Origin: Membranipora membranacea
Lineage: Eukaryota; Bryozoa; Gymnolaemata; Cheilostomatida; Membraniporidae
Length of the DNA: 64,000 nt
Assembly (NCBI GenBank): GCA_914767715.1
Contig: OU612068.1
Location: 14,942,001-15,006,000 of the forward strand
Direction: 5' to 3'
This document shows, in pieces, positions 51,001 through 61,976 of this stretch (position 1 is its first letter; every line of letters starts with the position of its first letter). A program made the position numbers and the translations under genes. The notes under the pieces are model-generated. The model was not told the DNA's origin. It ran no database searches and was given only the letters and a program-made list of their open reading frames with translations.

Positions 51001-52338
51001 CCTCAGGATTTTCCATATCCACAGAGAGAGCTGATTGCATACTGCCACTGTTAAACTTGCCTTTTTTGTGAGTATGAGAGCTTCCTGCTGATCGCAGCCC
51101 TATACGACCTGCAAAATAATAACACTAGTCAGTCTCAAAGATCAGTCCAAAGGGGAGCAACAAGAGAACGAGTAATAACTCTCCTAACAAATTTTTATTT
51201 TACACATATTGTTTTATTGGGTGTAATAAAAATTTTAATCGGGGAAAAGATGGCTTATAGCTCGTGCAATCAAAGGTTTCTAGACTAGAGTAGTAGTCCT
51301 AGTCTCTATGGTTGATGGCACTGATATACATTATACGGATGAGGGGTACATATCTGAACCTGTGCAATTCATGTATGGTTGCCGGACCCCATTTCTCATT
51401 TTTTATTGGTCCACAAGTTCAGAATCTAGAGTGGCTGACACTTGTAAACTTTTTTCAAGCAGCTTGCCTGAGTTTTTAAAGGTTGTTACTGGGACGTCAA
51501 TCAATGCATAACGTAAAAGCTTTAATTACATCCTGACACAAAGCTTTATACTGATTGAATATCTCAACAAAGAGCCACGCCATGCATTTTACCACTGATC
51601 CATAAATTCATATCCAAGGGCCACCCTAAAGGTGTCAGCTAAGCTTTTTTATGTCACTTTGTGAGTGGTAGGTAGTCCTGCCATGGTAATAGGCTGAATA
51701 GTACCAACAAACAGTCTGAGTTTGCTGGAATGCTGTGTAAACATGATCTCAGAGAGACTAATCTTACTGACAGAAACAACACTATACATGGTTACCATTG
51801 TGTAGGCCATATATAACAGGCTATGAATTACTATGGCAATAATATTGATCAAATCCAATATATCTTAGCATTGCGTAAACATGAAAACAAAGCTAAATAT
51901 TAATTCAAGACCCCCTGCACTGTATATCAGAATTCAAATTGTCTACTTGACAGTGCCTAATGATGTGTGTGATGAAGGGGAGCAATTTACGATGTGGTTA
52001 ACTATGATTATTTCCAAATAGCTTGTGCAACACATTTATGTGTGTCTGTATGTACAACTCTGGCATCCAAGACTAACCTGTTTACACCAAAATCAGCCAA
52101 AAACTTCATAGGCGATTGAGTAACATCATTACCCCAGGTAGTAATAAGAGTCTGTATCTTCCATTGGAACATAGAAAGTATTAAAATTCAGGGAAACTTA
52201 CTTACCTCTTGGTTTGACCTCATCTGGTACACAGAGAACAGCAGCATGAAAGGCATCGAGATCATTGAGATCATCAACATCATCATCCAGTCCCCCCTGA
52301 CTGCCAGCATGTGACAGCCCTGTGTTAGAGTTACCCAT
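36023..52338 (-). CDS. NPHP3: Nephrocystin-3, ciliary NTPase-like/TPR protein
   Basis: NPHP3 is a ciliary (inversin-compartment) scaffold. Twenty-eight exons sum to 4,047 bases (1,348 residues; human 1,330): 52338-52206, 51108-50870, 50712-50596, 50213-50098, 49597-49440, 48965-48924, 48222-48035, 47652-47477, 47104-46972, 46673-46647, 45913-45734, 45362-45259, 44467-44353, 43792-43649, 43247-43127, 42907-42745, 42265-42118, 41860-41696, 41292-41066, 40688-40588, 40287-40092, 39885-39780, 39285-39173, 38136-37984, 37775-37604, 37099-36902, 36613-36488 and 36208-36023. MGNSNTG begins with Gly2, the myristoylation site that delivers NPHP3 to cilia. A coiled coil follows ([31 protein letters not shown]). 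The NTPase part has Walker A GSPGCGKS (525-532) and Walker [10 protein letters not shown] (613-621). TPR repeats fill the last third ([52 protein letters not shown]). Exons of 27 and 42 bases are microexons. The start is fixed by Gly2 and by EVKP at the first donor. Confidence 0.96.
37194..37268 (+). repeat. Dispersed intronic repeat, copy 1
   Basis: The sequence GCGGCAGACGAGACCACAAC... through GGTTCAATAAGTAGACAACTC in an NPHP3 intron matches 43326-43398 in the same orientation at roughly 80 percent by eye. Confidence 0.7.
38591..39123. mobile_element. Foldback element with about 185-bp arms and TTAA flanks
   Basis: Left arm 38595 to about 38778 is the near-perfect inverse of right arm about 38945-39119 (AGACTTCGGAAGGACCACAG against its complement at the far end; ATCTAAGAGCTATG against CATAGCTCTTAGAT at the inner side), with a loop of about 165 bases. 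TTAA lies at both outer edges (38591-38594 and 39120-39123), compatible with a TTAA-targeting transposon such as piggyBac or Kolobok types. It sits in an NPHP3 intron and has no coding capacity. Confidence 0.8.
40260..40341. repeat. 41-bp tandem duplication covering an NPHP3 splice acceptor
   Basis: The unit beginning ACAAAGTCATACCCAGGCTT occurs at 40260 and again at 40301. On the minus strand each unit contains the polypyrimidine-poor acceptor TTTTAG followed by the first 27-28 bases of exon 21. The exon as annotated starts at 40287; the duplicate acceptor would start it at 40328, adding 41 bases and shifting the frame. Confidence 0.85.
42375..42583 (-). mobile_element. tRNA-derived SINE, family B, copy 1
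   Basis: On the minus strand, GGTGGCTCAGTTGGTTAGAG is an A-box tRNA-like head. GGTTCAAATCC (plus 42489-42499) is a good B box. After it comes CCCACTGCGGTCCACTGACT, shared with the copy at 45435. The head is longer than a tRNA because a GGTTAGAG-containing piece is duplicated inside it. It lies in an NPHP3 intron. Confidence 0.8.
43326..43398 (+). repeat. Dispersed intronic repeat, copy 2
   Basis: The sequence GCGGAAGAGACCATAACACT... through GGTTCAATAAGTAGATAACTC is the partner of the copy at 37194-37268, about 6 kb away in another NPHP3 intron. Confidence 0.7.
44698..45228. mobile_element. Foldback element with about 200-bp arms in an NPHP3 intron
   Basis: Left arm 44698 to about 44895 and right arm about 45045-45228 are inverted copies. 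Shared words, on opposite strands, include TATGCGGCGTGGGTTAAAAG, CAGTTTTCTGAGCTC and GGAGTTGTCCTC. The loop is about 150 bases. The left arm reads open on the minus strand and mimics an exon with a good acceptor, but neighbouring NPHP3 exons 45362-45259 and 44467-44353 join directly and match the family without it. It differs in sequence from the foldback at 38591. Confidence 0.85.
45435..45560 (+). mobile_element. tRNA-derived SINE, family B, copy 2
   Basis: GGAGATGGCTCAGCTGGTTAGTGCGCC is a tRNA-like A-box head (first bases of it shown), followed by a worn B box and CTCACTGCAGTCCACTGACT, shared with the minus-strand copy at 42375-42583. The right limit is uncertain. It lies in an NPHP3 intron. 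Confidence 0.72.
49802..49872. repeat. Twin perfect 34-bp palindromes
   Basis: Palindrome 1 (49802-49835) has arm ATCACAGAGTAAGGAT, centre AT, then the exact complement. Palindrome 2 (49839-49872) has arm ATCAGAGACTATAGAT, centre AT, then its exact complement. They are 3 bases apart in the NPHP3 intron between exons 50213-50098 and 49597-49440. Both share the frame ATCA-AGA...GAT/AT/ATC and the same 34-base length. Confidence 0.95.
51290..51640 (+). repeat. Dispersed repeat, copy B (homologous to 32555-32880)
   Basis: It carries the same sequence as copy A in opposite orientation, inside the first NPHP3 intron. The apparent 67-codon open frame at 51308-51511 is part of the repeat. The shared core runs from about GATGAGGGGTACAT (51339) to GATCCATAAATTCATAT (51595). 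Confidence 0.85.
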
Positions 52339-54772
52339 CCTCCTCCGTCACGTATATCAAGCGAAGGCTACTGACTGAATAAACGATAACATTCATATTG
52401 GGTGGGTCTATTAGAGCAAGGAGTAACACCCCTGTTACTCCTTGATTAGAGTCAGGAAATATTGCATTACTTCACAATGGGACTTCCCTAAAATCTTGAG
52501 TAGGGCATCACAATATGAAATTTAGTTTATATCTACAACAACAATGTCCCACACAGCAGGTCATTTAGTTTAAGCCAAATCACAACTCAGAGCTCAGTCT
52601 CTAATAACATAAATGATGACATTTCAAGTTTTATAACAATAGATGAAAAGGGGATTAACCGCCTTACTTCAGTAATAAATAACCACTAAGAATTTTCTTG
52701 GGGATTATCCAAGGTACTCTCAATCATCACCCAAACTTAATTAGACTTTAAAAAGATTCTTTAGATCCTGTTAGGCTGCAGTCATATATTTTTTTATTCT
52801 TTCTCTCAAACTCCATGAGCAGGACAAAGAAGACTCTATCATTCAGCATGTAGATGCAGCAAATGAATAAGGCTAAGTATTATATATAATATCACATCGC
52901 AGTGTAGGTAAGTATATCAGCTGTGTACTTATGCAGAAAGCCCCTGATTATGGATAGAATCGCATAGTTGTAATGAAGCTCTATGGCGGATCAATCAAAC
53001 CAAGGAGCTCTCATATTCCTTGCTCATCCCAAAGTATGGGATTGACAATGTGGTTGTCAGTAACTGTCCAAACAAAGTAAAGTGTACTGATGTCAAGAAT
53101 AGGTAGACCCTATTCCAATGGCTTTATTATTTTTCAGCGTTCTGACACTGGCACCGTACTGTCCTACCTTATGAAGCATAAGGCTTATCATAAGGCAGTC
53201 GGTATGCAAATGGGGTTATTTGTAATGAGAGAACTGAATTGTGACAAGTCATGGCATTTATTCAGTTAATATTGGGTCATATCAAGAAGTTAATCCTTGA
53301 GTCCCTGCTATTTTGCAACTCTTAAAAATGAGCTTCTTGTCTGTGGCTAGTTAACATAATTCCTCAGCTCCTAGAAGACTAAGTACTAAGTTGTGATAGG
53401 AATTGGTAAGGGTAGGTTTTTTTCCTCAAACAGAAGCTATCAAGTTTATTTTTGTAATGCTACGTGCAGGAGTCAGAATCGCCTAAGACGAGTGCCAAAG
53501 CAAAGAGAGAGGCAGAGAGTTAAGTTGGTTTCAAGAATTTTCCTCACCCAAATTGAAAGTCTCAAGCCTCAATGTCAACTGTTACCATAATCAGTACTAA
53601 TTAGAATATTCCTTATGATCAGAGTCTTTAGCAGCATAAACCGACCAGAGATCATTGCATCAGGGGGGGTCTCTCACCCTCCCTGATTGCATGCCAAACT
53701 GAATTAAGGTACTTATATGATCCAATGAGCAAGAATAGGCCTAATTCCCTCACCTGAACCTTGTTTAAGTTAATATAATATTAATTATACCTGTAACACC
53801 AGAGTCTATACTGTTGGTCTATCTATCATGTGTCAGTGGCCAGTTCTTTGGCTTTTATCCTCAACATGACCGCAGGGAGAATGGATGTCAGTACTACCTA
53901 CGGCTGTATGTATACCTATCACAGACACAGCAGGCCTACTGATACTGGGTCCAGTCTAGAGTTGTATAACAGTAGTACGAATGCCTGTGCTGTGGCAAGC
54001 GGGGGCAATAGAGTGATGTGATATGATATAAATTACAATTAGAAAATAATACATAATTATATATAAATTTATTGCTATATATAATATAAAATATATATAT
54101 GAAATTCCAATTCAATGATTTAATTAATCAATGCTACCATTTCATACCTGATGATGCTGCTCATAGCCTGGGCATATCTATCCCCAATTTTATTGTGTAA
54201 CACTCCTCTCTCTAACTGTCACCAGAGAGAATGGATTCTCCCTGCTGTCACTCCTTGACAGTTTTTTTCCTCTAACCTCTTGCTTGCTAGTCCAGATCAG
54301 TAGTAGAGTAGAGTAGTAACACTCACAGGAACAGGTCACAGAAGATTAGACTGGAACTTGCTAGTGTAGACAACTCTTCTGTTAGTACCAAGACATTAGG
54401 GAAATTTACGGATGCTGTTTTTTTCCTAAAGGAACCGCTCTTAGTTGATTTCTAAGGTTCTAAATTGTATTTTTACTAAAGTTATTTTTTCTGCATTCAA
54501 AGGACCTTGAGAATAAAATGTAAAGAAGTGAAGGTCACTGATGTATCCAATCATACAGTAGTTTCGGTAAACCAATCATATGACTGTAACATAAGTAACC
54601 AATAATACAACATGGCTGATACAGGGAAATTTTGCCCTTAGTAAAATCATTGGTAGTTGCAAAAAGGATTATATGTCAAGCATGTAATGAGGACAGCAGA
54701 TGCTAACTACTTACATGACATACTGAATATAGCTGTTGCAGTTGCCTAAATCACTAGAACTCACTGTCAGAC
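52339..54772. other. Divergent intergenic region between NPHP3 and the SVC-ShKT gene
   Basis: It should hold both promoters. A perfect hairpin sits at 52417-52444. The open frames at 53393-53590 and 53830-54021 have no motifs or splice partners that I could support. No further gene was recognised. Confidence 0.5.
52417..52444. promoter_or_regulatory. Perfect 12-bp stem hairpin upstream of NPHP3
   Basis: CAAGGAGTAACA, four C residues, then TGTTACTCCTTG: a perfect 12-base stem with a 4-base loop, 79 bases upstream of the NPHP3 start codon. It may lie in the 5' untranslated region or promoter. A role is not shown. Confidence 0.6.
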
Positions 54773-56425
54773 ATGCTGTGTGACAAGTATTTCTTATGCA
54801 GGTGTTTCATTCATCTCATTATCCTGTTACTTTTGGGAATTTACTGCACACATATTGAGGTATGTACCAAGGGAAGCCAGTGTGTTGGCAGAAATTGAAT
54901 ACCAGGTGATGTTATATTAAAGAAACTCTCACATAGACTTAACTGATATCATCTCCTCAGACCTCAGTCCTCATGGACTAAGGCTATAATGTGATCTGAT
55001 CTAATGGAGTGTTCAGTCAATGCAGATGAAATCAGACACAGTGTTACTGGCTTTGCAAATTCTAGTCACACTCAGATGCTAGCTTTCACCACCTAGGAGG
55101 GAGAGAATTAGGGAGGCTTGAATTTTTGCACAATAACTTATTATAATCACAAACACATAAATACATGTACTAGTATTATCTATATGCCTAATATAATATA
55201 ATTGATTGATTCATAGATAATTTGAATAAAAGAGAGAGTTCATTTTTGGAACACTTAACAAACATGTTTTAAACACAGTCATTACTAAGCGTTATATAAT
55301 CGAATGGCAACAAATAGGTACAATGTGATGAACCATAAAATAATGGCGTAAGATTGCTGGGAGCTATAGTAAAATCGATAATACTCTGAATTATATTGAA
55401 AATCTTATCAGTTGTTTCAGGGTGGGCATCTTGGTACAGTTGATGGGGTGGGAGTAAGCAGGTTGCTGCATAGAGGAGAATATTTACCTCCTGACTGAAT
55501 AACTTTGCTCTTTTATACTAAACAACAACCCCCCCACACCCCCTCTGCAATGTTGCATAGAAAGGCAAATGTTCTCTCAGCAATACATACAATGATAATC
55601 TGATTATATTTATCTACACATATTACAGTATGATGACTATTGGTTTGTGAGCAGCCAGATTATAAGTAAGATTAAACTTGAGGATGGAGTGAACTGTACA
55701 GATGATCAGGGAGTAACTTATGGTAACGGTGATGAATGGACAGAGCAGAGCACTTGCTCTAAGAAAAAATGTTTCGAGGTAGTTATAATACCAGAGACTA
55801 TAGATATATCTATAATCTCTGATAATACATTAAACTGATGATTTGCTTGTTCATGATGTCTCGTTTATGTTACTCATCGGAAAGATAAGTAAAGTTATTA
55901 TTAACATTAATTCTGTAATAACCAGCTGTTTCGCCCATAAAAGTAGTAGCGGTAGTAGATTGTTATATATATATATATGTTCACCAATTTTAGGCTGTGA
56001 GCGGCAAATACATCATACAGACACTATGCCGGACTCCTCTGGAATCAGAGAATCCAGATCCTGATAACTGTAACTTTGATGATGCGCGTAAGTGATGTTA
56101 TTGTTCTTCTTTTCAAATATTAATAAAGTTTTTGCTTTTGATACAGAGTGGTTATTGGAAAGTTTGCTGAGAATTCTGAAGACTCCAACGTTTACTGAAA
56201 AGTCAATATATTGCAGGTAATGTGACAGGGAACTTTCCGTTTTGCTGCCCTGTTTTACACTGTCCTGAGAGGGAGGAATATACAACCACACCCGTACCTG
56301 CCTGCTTAGACAGAGCTTCAAACTTCTCATGTACAGTATGGAAGGATATGGATGGCTGTAATATAACCAGCGATTTCTGGAACTTCACTTACATCTATTG
56401 CAGAGAGAAATGCGAGTTTTGCTAG
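54773..56425 (+). CDS. Secreted protein: SVC (single VWC) domain plus ShKT domain
   Basis: Four exons, 54773-54859, 55629-55778, 55994-56087 and 56217-56425, join in phase to 179 residues. Residues 1-29 form a signal peptide or anchor with core FIHLIILLLLGIY. The middle has eight cysteines (52, 72, 77, 91, 105, 120, 121, 126) in a single-domain von Willebrand type C pattern: CTDDQGVTYGNGDEW, then CCP about 65 residues on. The C-terminal 40 residues have six cysteines (140, 149, 158, 172, 176, 179) spaced as in the ShKT family: C-L-D at the start, Trp152 and Gly157-Cys158, and C-x3-C-x2-C at the very end. ShKT domains occur in channel-blocking peptides but also in many ordinary secreted enzymes, so no toxic role should be assumed. 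Several N-glycosylation sites (NVT, NFS, NIT, NFT) are present. Secretion is well supported; function is unknown. Confidence 0.8.
55790..55823. repeat. Third copy of the 34-bp palindromic repeat
   Basis: It differs from palindrome 2 at 49839-49872 by two bases (ACCAGAGACTATAGAT for the left arm and ATCTATAATCTCTGAT for the right). It lies in an intron of the SVC-ShKT gene, 11 bases after a donor site. Confidence 0.85.
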
Positions 56426-57273
56426 CAGTGGGCTGAAGCAGATATATATCTATAATATGTCTATCTGACTTTTAGATGCTTTGATGTATCTTCAGAAATA
56501 CCTCTCATATTATTCTTGCTTTCTCCGACTTGAACAAATCCAATTTCAGGATTCATCTTTATTTGAACAAGCAAATTTCAAAAAAGTTTTACCGTGATAA
56601 AAAACCTAATAATTCAGGAATTCTGATACAAGACTTTGCTGATAATGTAATGACATGACAACACTAGCTTCTCATTCCAGCCTCAATTTCAGCTTCCAAT
56701 TTTACAGTTTATCCAGCAATCTCATTTTTTTATGTTTAGTTCTTTCCCATTTTATTTGCTTACACTATAATATTAGATCTGAGCCTTACTTTATATTTGC
56801 TGCTGGTCAGCACATGGTAAGCCGTTGTGTTACCCTATCTTTTATACAAGATCTGAGCTTTTACCTTGATAGTTTCATTTTACCTTGAGTATAATTTTTT
56901 TACTTATTAGTATAAAAAGAAATGATGAGTAACACCAGATTTGATTTTATCCTAAGAGGGCTAAATTTCCAAGAAGGTAATTAAATGATGAGAGACTGAT
57001 ACGATTAGATTTGAGTAAAATGCACCTGATCGAGCAGTTTAAATGACACCCCTCTTATTATGCCCTTTATAAAACCCTCAAATATGATTAATATATTGAG
57101 CCTATAGTGTCCTACCGTAGAATTAGGTATTTCACACTCCTTGGCACGATCACGTGTATCATGGTATCAATATACAGGGATAATTAAATTATAAACAAAT
57201 GGAGTTAGGTTCTCTTGGAATATGAAAAGTAATTTTCTCTGACAGTGCTGTTACTAAGCAACCAGAACACAAG
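56426..57273. other. Gene-free stretch between the SVC-ShKT and coiled-coil genes
   Basis: It contains the 3' untranslated region of the left gene and the promoter of the right one. The open frame at 56655-56888 is low-complexity hydrophobic sequence from AT-rich DNA. Nothing else was recognised. Confidence 0.5.
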
Positions 57274-60200
57274 ATGGCTGACCAAGGAAAACCCAGATCT
57301 GCTTCACACAAGATATCTGATGCTCAAGTTAAGGTATGTACTTATTTAGCTGGCTTCTTTTGTCAATAATCTTCTCATCTTTATTATGCCACACTGATAT
57401 TCTTATCAGAATTCATGAATTATGATTGTATTGACATGTTACACTTTTGTGACAATCCATTGAGCACACCACTTTCATTGCCAAGGTTAATGTCAACTAG
57501 TGGTGTACTGCAAGCACAGGCAAATCCCAGAAGTGACAGCTAAATAATGTTAGCTTTATTTGACGTCACTATTGCAGCTTGTACTGGTGAATTACTGGTA
57601 AGTGATCAGCATGGCTGTCTACATAATAAATGTACTTACAGGGCACCTGTTCTTCAGTATTTACTCTTTGTGTAAACCAACCAATGTGTTGGCTCTGATT
57701 GGTCAAGCTTGCAGAGAGCCCAAACCCCACCAACCAGAGCCAACACAATGGCCAGGGTAGGGTGATTCAATATATATATTATCTTAAAACTATCCCACTT
57801 TTCCACAGTTGACAGACCATTATCGTGAAGATTTTGTGAAGTCTTTACCAAACACTGTCACAACCACACAAAACCTCCACTCTAATTGCTGCTAGGTCTA
57901 TTCGCATGCACTTATGATCTGTCAACTCAACACAACCCTTTTCTACACCAGGAAGATTTGTAACTATCACTTCTTTTGCACTGGCTCAAGCTGAGCGAAA
58001 CAGAAGTTTCCATACGATTATAATTTAAAAAACCTTGTATATCACATACCATTCATGGTTTGACATTAAAATCATCAAATTCACGCACCCTGAGTTGTTA
58101 AATCGATCCCATAACATCACCTGCTTTCAAAGTACACATTGATTCTACTTAAATTGAAAATCAAATTTACAGCAATTGAAGACGGCTTTGAAAGAGTCAG
58201 CAAACAAATATGATGAGCTACTTGAGCACATATCAGAGTTCCAACGTGAGGAAGATAGATCACGAAAGGGTGAGATTGAATCAGTCATAAACAAAGAGCT
58301 AAAGAGCACTCATGAGCTCTGCCTAAAGGTAGGTCGGTTCTGTCATGCTGAGCTAGACCCATTTTTAGTCTCATACACTACAACATTATGTAATTCTTGA
58401 ATTTGTATTGAAACTAATAACTTAATTGATAACGTCAAAGATTATTAAATACTTGTCATTGATAACACTTGCTTGTGCTATCCCCTCAAACAGTACTATG
58501 AAACATGTTATATTACATGAGTGTGCAGCATAATATGTGTGAGATCTTCTGACATTTGTTTTGTTTCATTTCGTTTCATTTTTACAGCTTCAAAGGGAGA
58601 TTGAAACAATAGAGCACAAGCAAAGGTCAGCACAGAAGTCAGCAGACGGTGCTAGTAAGAAGAATGTCAGCGCATTTGCGTGAGTACATTCAGTGTCATT
58701 TTAATGCCTTGAAGATAGTTTTAATGTGGAAATGATTGTTCTAACATTGATACTTTCTTTTCCATCGATGAGTACAGGAAAGGGGCGGGTACGGCCACAT
58801 AAGATCTAGTTTGTTCTCGTCAGCCATGGTGATTAATGGTCTACTGCTTGCTATAAATATTCAAGTATATAAGTATTTATATGTTGGTGGCTGCTTGCCA
58901 CCAAGACTGGTATCATGCGATTCATTTCTAACACTATAGGGCTGATTTTCGGTTGACCCCAGAGGAGCAGGATATAGCCTATGAGTTTAGGGCTCACACA
59001 ATGAGAAAGATTCATGATCAGAACCAAAATATCAAAAAAGAGTTGGAGCTTCATGAAAAGAAGGTAGACCTGAAGAAGTGTCAGCAAACATTTTTAAAGC
59101 AAACAGAAGACCAGCGGATGTCAATGACCACACTAAATAATCTGAGAAAAATGTTTGAGAAAAGAGCTTTGTCAGGTAGGTAGCAATGACAAATTGAATT
59201 GGAAAAAATTATTTTTCCAGTTGAATTTAACAGTAATGCAAAAAAAAAATTTATTTTTTCAATATTCAAAGAGATGATTACATTTATCCTAAATGAATCT
59301 CATTCGGATACAACATTCTTTATCAAATAATTGGTCATGCAGTGGAACTTCTCTTTTAGTAACAATCATTATTTTGTATGATAGAATGCTGGTGAATGGG
59401 AATAACAATAATTTAAAAACCGAGCTTGTAGAGTATGCGTATAATTTATTTTCATTTAACAGCGGAAGAGAAAGCCAGGTTTTTGAGAGAACAGTTACGA
59501 GAGGCAGATGTAATCATACAGAGATACGATGAGCTCTATCACAGACAGGGAGGAGATCCAGCTAAAATGAGGATGAAATCGCCTGGATCTGGTAAAGCTC
59601 TCAGACCAGATGATGTCATGAGGAAAAATGAGGTAGGCCTTGCAGGAAACCATAATCGGGTAGCAAAAACTAATGGGTATATTAATTGTACTTGCACTAA
59701 ATTGACGCTACAATGAAATACAAACTCTGAACTCCCTTTGTATCCCTCAGCTGTTGAACACCCTGTGATTTCTCGTATATGAACTAGGTTGTTATAATTT
59801 AGTTATGACAATTTAGGAAATATGGCCAGCTGCCCAGCTGTTTGTTGTAATTTGTAACCGTCCTTCACTATAAATGTGTCATTTTCAGGATATGAAAAAG
59901 GCACCCATACAAGAGCTCATAGAAGCTGCAGATTCCTAAATTTGATTGAGCACACAGGGAAGTTTGAATCTAGCTTGAAACCTCAATAAATTTTGGATGT
60001 TCTTGTTGGCCTGCATTGACGATGTTGTTGCCCAAGCAATCATAAATATGGAATCTTTTTTCAGTTGCTCGCACAAGACAACAAATACCTGAAGGAAGAC
60101 ATCGGACGTTTGAAGGTTGACAATGCTGAGCTGCTGAAAATGGCAAAGAAAGCAGAAGCCCAGAGAGATGAAGCAGCGGTGAGTGTGATGTCATCATGAT

Positions 60201-61511
60201 CATTCTTTGTCCTTACAATTAGACTTTCTTACTTTTACACTTACATTTAGTTATAGAGACATAGACACAGGTACAAAAAGTTAATCAACATTGAATGTGG
60301 AAACTATGCTAAATTTTGCACCACACATGCCCAAAGTTAAAAACTTGCTTCTGGTCCCCATGTTTGATTCACCAATTTGATCAAATCAATCGATAAAGTT
60401 TGATTTAAATCACCAATATGATTCGAAATAACCCTTGAAAGTATATTTTATGCCACAAAAATATTCAGAAAGCCCCCTCAGAGTGTGTATCATTAATTTC
60501 CTAGTTAATTTCAGCGGAGAGAAGAAATCAGAAATATTCCATGATGATACTGTGTTATTCTCTGAATGATCAAATCATAGATGTCAAAAAATATAGACGC
60601 TCACCAAGGTTTTTGTGATTTCTTAGTAGCAAGATAACCGTGTGCTAATTCTTTAACATAATTAGAATAAATTGATGCTAAAATATGTTTTGAGCAAAAC
60701 ACTGGCTACATAAAGTACACCAAATAATAGTTTGGGTACTGAGGCATCACTCAGCTTGTTGATCTGATTCTTTTTTCGGTCTACTGATTTTGATTAACAT
60801 GCAGTCGGCAACAAAATAGATTGACTACCAAGAGTGGTATAGGTACCTATTGAGTCTGATTTCGAATGCGCCTAGTTCTAATAGACACCAGGTTGGTGTT
60901 GTTGGCAAAAGAGGTCGAGTTTTAAAGATGGCACTCTGCTTCATTGCAACCATAATGTTTAGATGATGAGAGGAATAAATTTTGACTGTCGTTTCAGCAC
61001 AATCTTGGAACGTGTGACATGTCGAGACAAGAATTACTAAAACGCTTCCAGAAAGAACAGAAAGCACACAAAGCTCTAAAGGCGAGCATAACAAACCAGA
61101 CGTCCAACTGGATACAAGAAAAGAAGAGCATGAGATTGATGGATGAGCGAGATAGATCTGACCAGGTATGAAGATTTTGTCTTGTAAATGTGATCAGAAC
61201 CCAATACCGATTGATATAATGTTCCAGACCTTAAAGACGACTTTAGTTACTTGGAGAGCTTGATAAGGCCACAAATAATTTATCTATGCAATGATGAGAC
61301 TGAGAGATACAACTAATCAGTGGAAGTTTAAAGGAAAGAAAGTCTTAGAGAACTACATAATCACTCACTAGACACACAGCCATTTTTTCCATATTGACTT
61401 CAGGTGAATCCAGCATCTCCTACTCCAGAAGCTGCACAACAAAGACTGTATCAGATCCCGGTCAAGAAGAATGTAGATAAACCAAGACAGACCCTTCTTC
61501 CAGTCAGATGA
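57274..61511 (+). CDS. Coiled-coil protein with alternative last exon, unknown family
   Basis: Eight exons join in phase to 367 residues: 57274-57333, 58173-58328, 58588-58679, 58940-59175, 59463-59632, 60065-60178, 60998-61165 and 61404-61511. It is almost wholly helical and charged: ANKYDELLEHISEFQREEDR, LTPEEQDIAYEFRAHTMRKI, EEKARFLREQLREADVIIQR, DNKYLKEDIGRLKVDNAELL, RQELLKRFQKEQKAHKALKA. It ends QTLLPVR. No enzymatic motif is seen. A structural, perhaps ciliary or cytoskeletal, role is the usual expectation for such proteins but is inference. A second acceptor at 59889 opens an alternative terminal exon (59889-59939) that reads DMKKAPIQELIEAADS then stop, with AATAAA at 59985-59990. The gene converges with AASS. 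Confidence 0.75.
57684..57749. repeat. Near-perfect 20-bp hairpin
   Basis: ATGTGTTGGCTCTGATTGGT at 57684-57703 pairs with ACCAACCAGAGCCAACACAAT at 57729-57749, leaving a loop of about 25 bases. It lies in the first intron of the coiled-coil gene. Confidence 0.8.
59985..59990 (+). terminator. AATAAA poly(A) signal for the alternative short transcript
   Basis: It lies 46 bases after the stop codon of the alternative last exon 59889-59939 and inside the intron used by the long form, supporting intronic polyadenylation. Confidence 0.5.
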
Positions 61512-61976
61512 TTTTGGCTCCTATTATTTCCTAGACCTGTTTTTACCCTATGAGATTTCACTGCTTGGAACAGACTGTCAAAGCCAGCCCAACAATTCTG
61601 ATGTTTCTAAATGCAAATCACTCTTATGTTGTGTGGTAAGTGCGGCAAAAAATTATTTTATGTTGACCTGAAATCAGATTAACCAAATGAAGGCCAATAT
61701 AACCAGTTGTCTGAGGTCTAGGTGAGATCTCGTTGCCTTCCTGATTTGATAAAACTACAGTTGAGAGTTATAAATTTACTCGGTGTAATAGTTGTTTCCT
61801 ATGCTACTTCATTGCAGAGTATATTTTTTATTATTGTGCTAGTTTGACACTGTCTAAAATAAACTGTACCATACACATATCACAGTGTTGGTTTTAAATT
61901 GCGTGATGGATTTATATTATATTATATATATTATATTATATTATGAATGAAGCACGCTTACTGAATCACTGGTGTT
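61512..61976. other. Convergent 3' ends of the coiled-coil and AASS genes
   Basis: There are 465 bases between facing stop codons. A plus AATAAA lies at 61858-61863 and a minus AATAAA (plus TTTATT) at 61827-61832. A TATATTATAT-rich run is near 61914-61943. Confidence 0.6.

Noticed and set aside
53830-54021. Plus-strand frame with Ser/Thr-rich, secreted-like sequence
   Set aside because: No convincing start context, splice partner or family; kept as intergenic.
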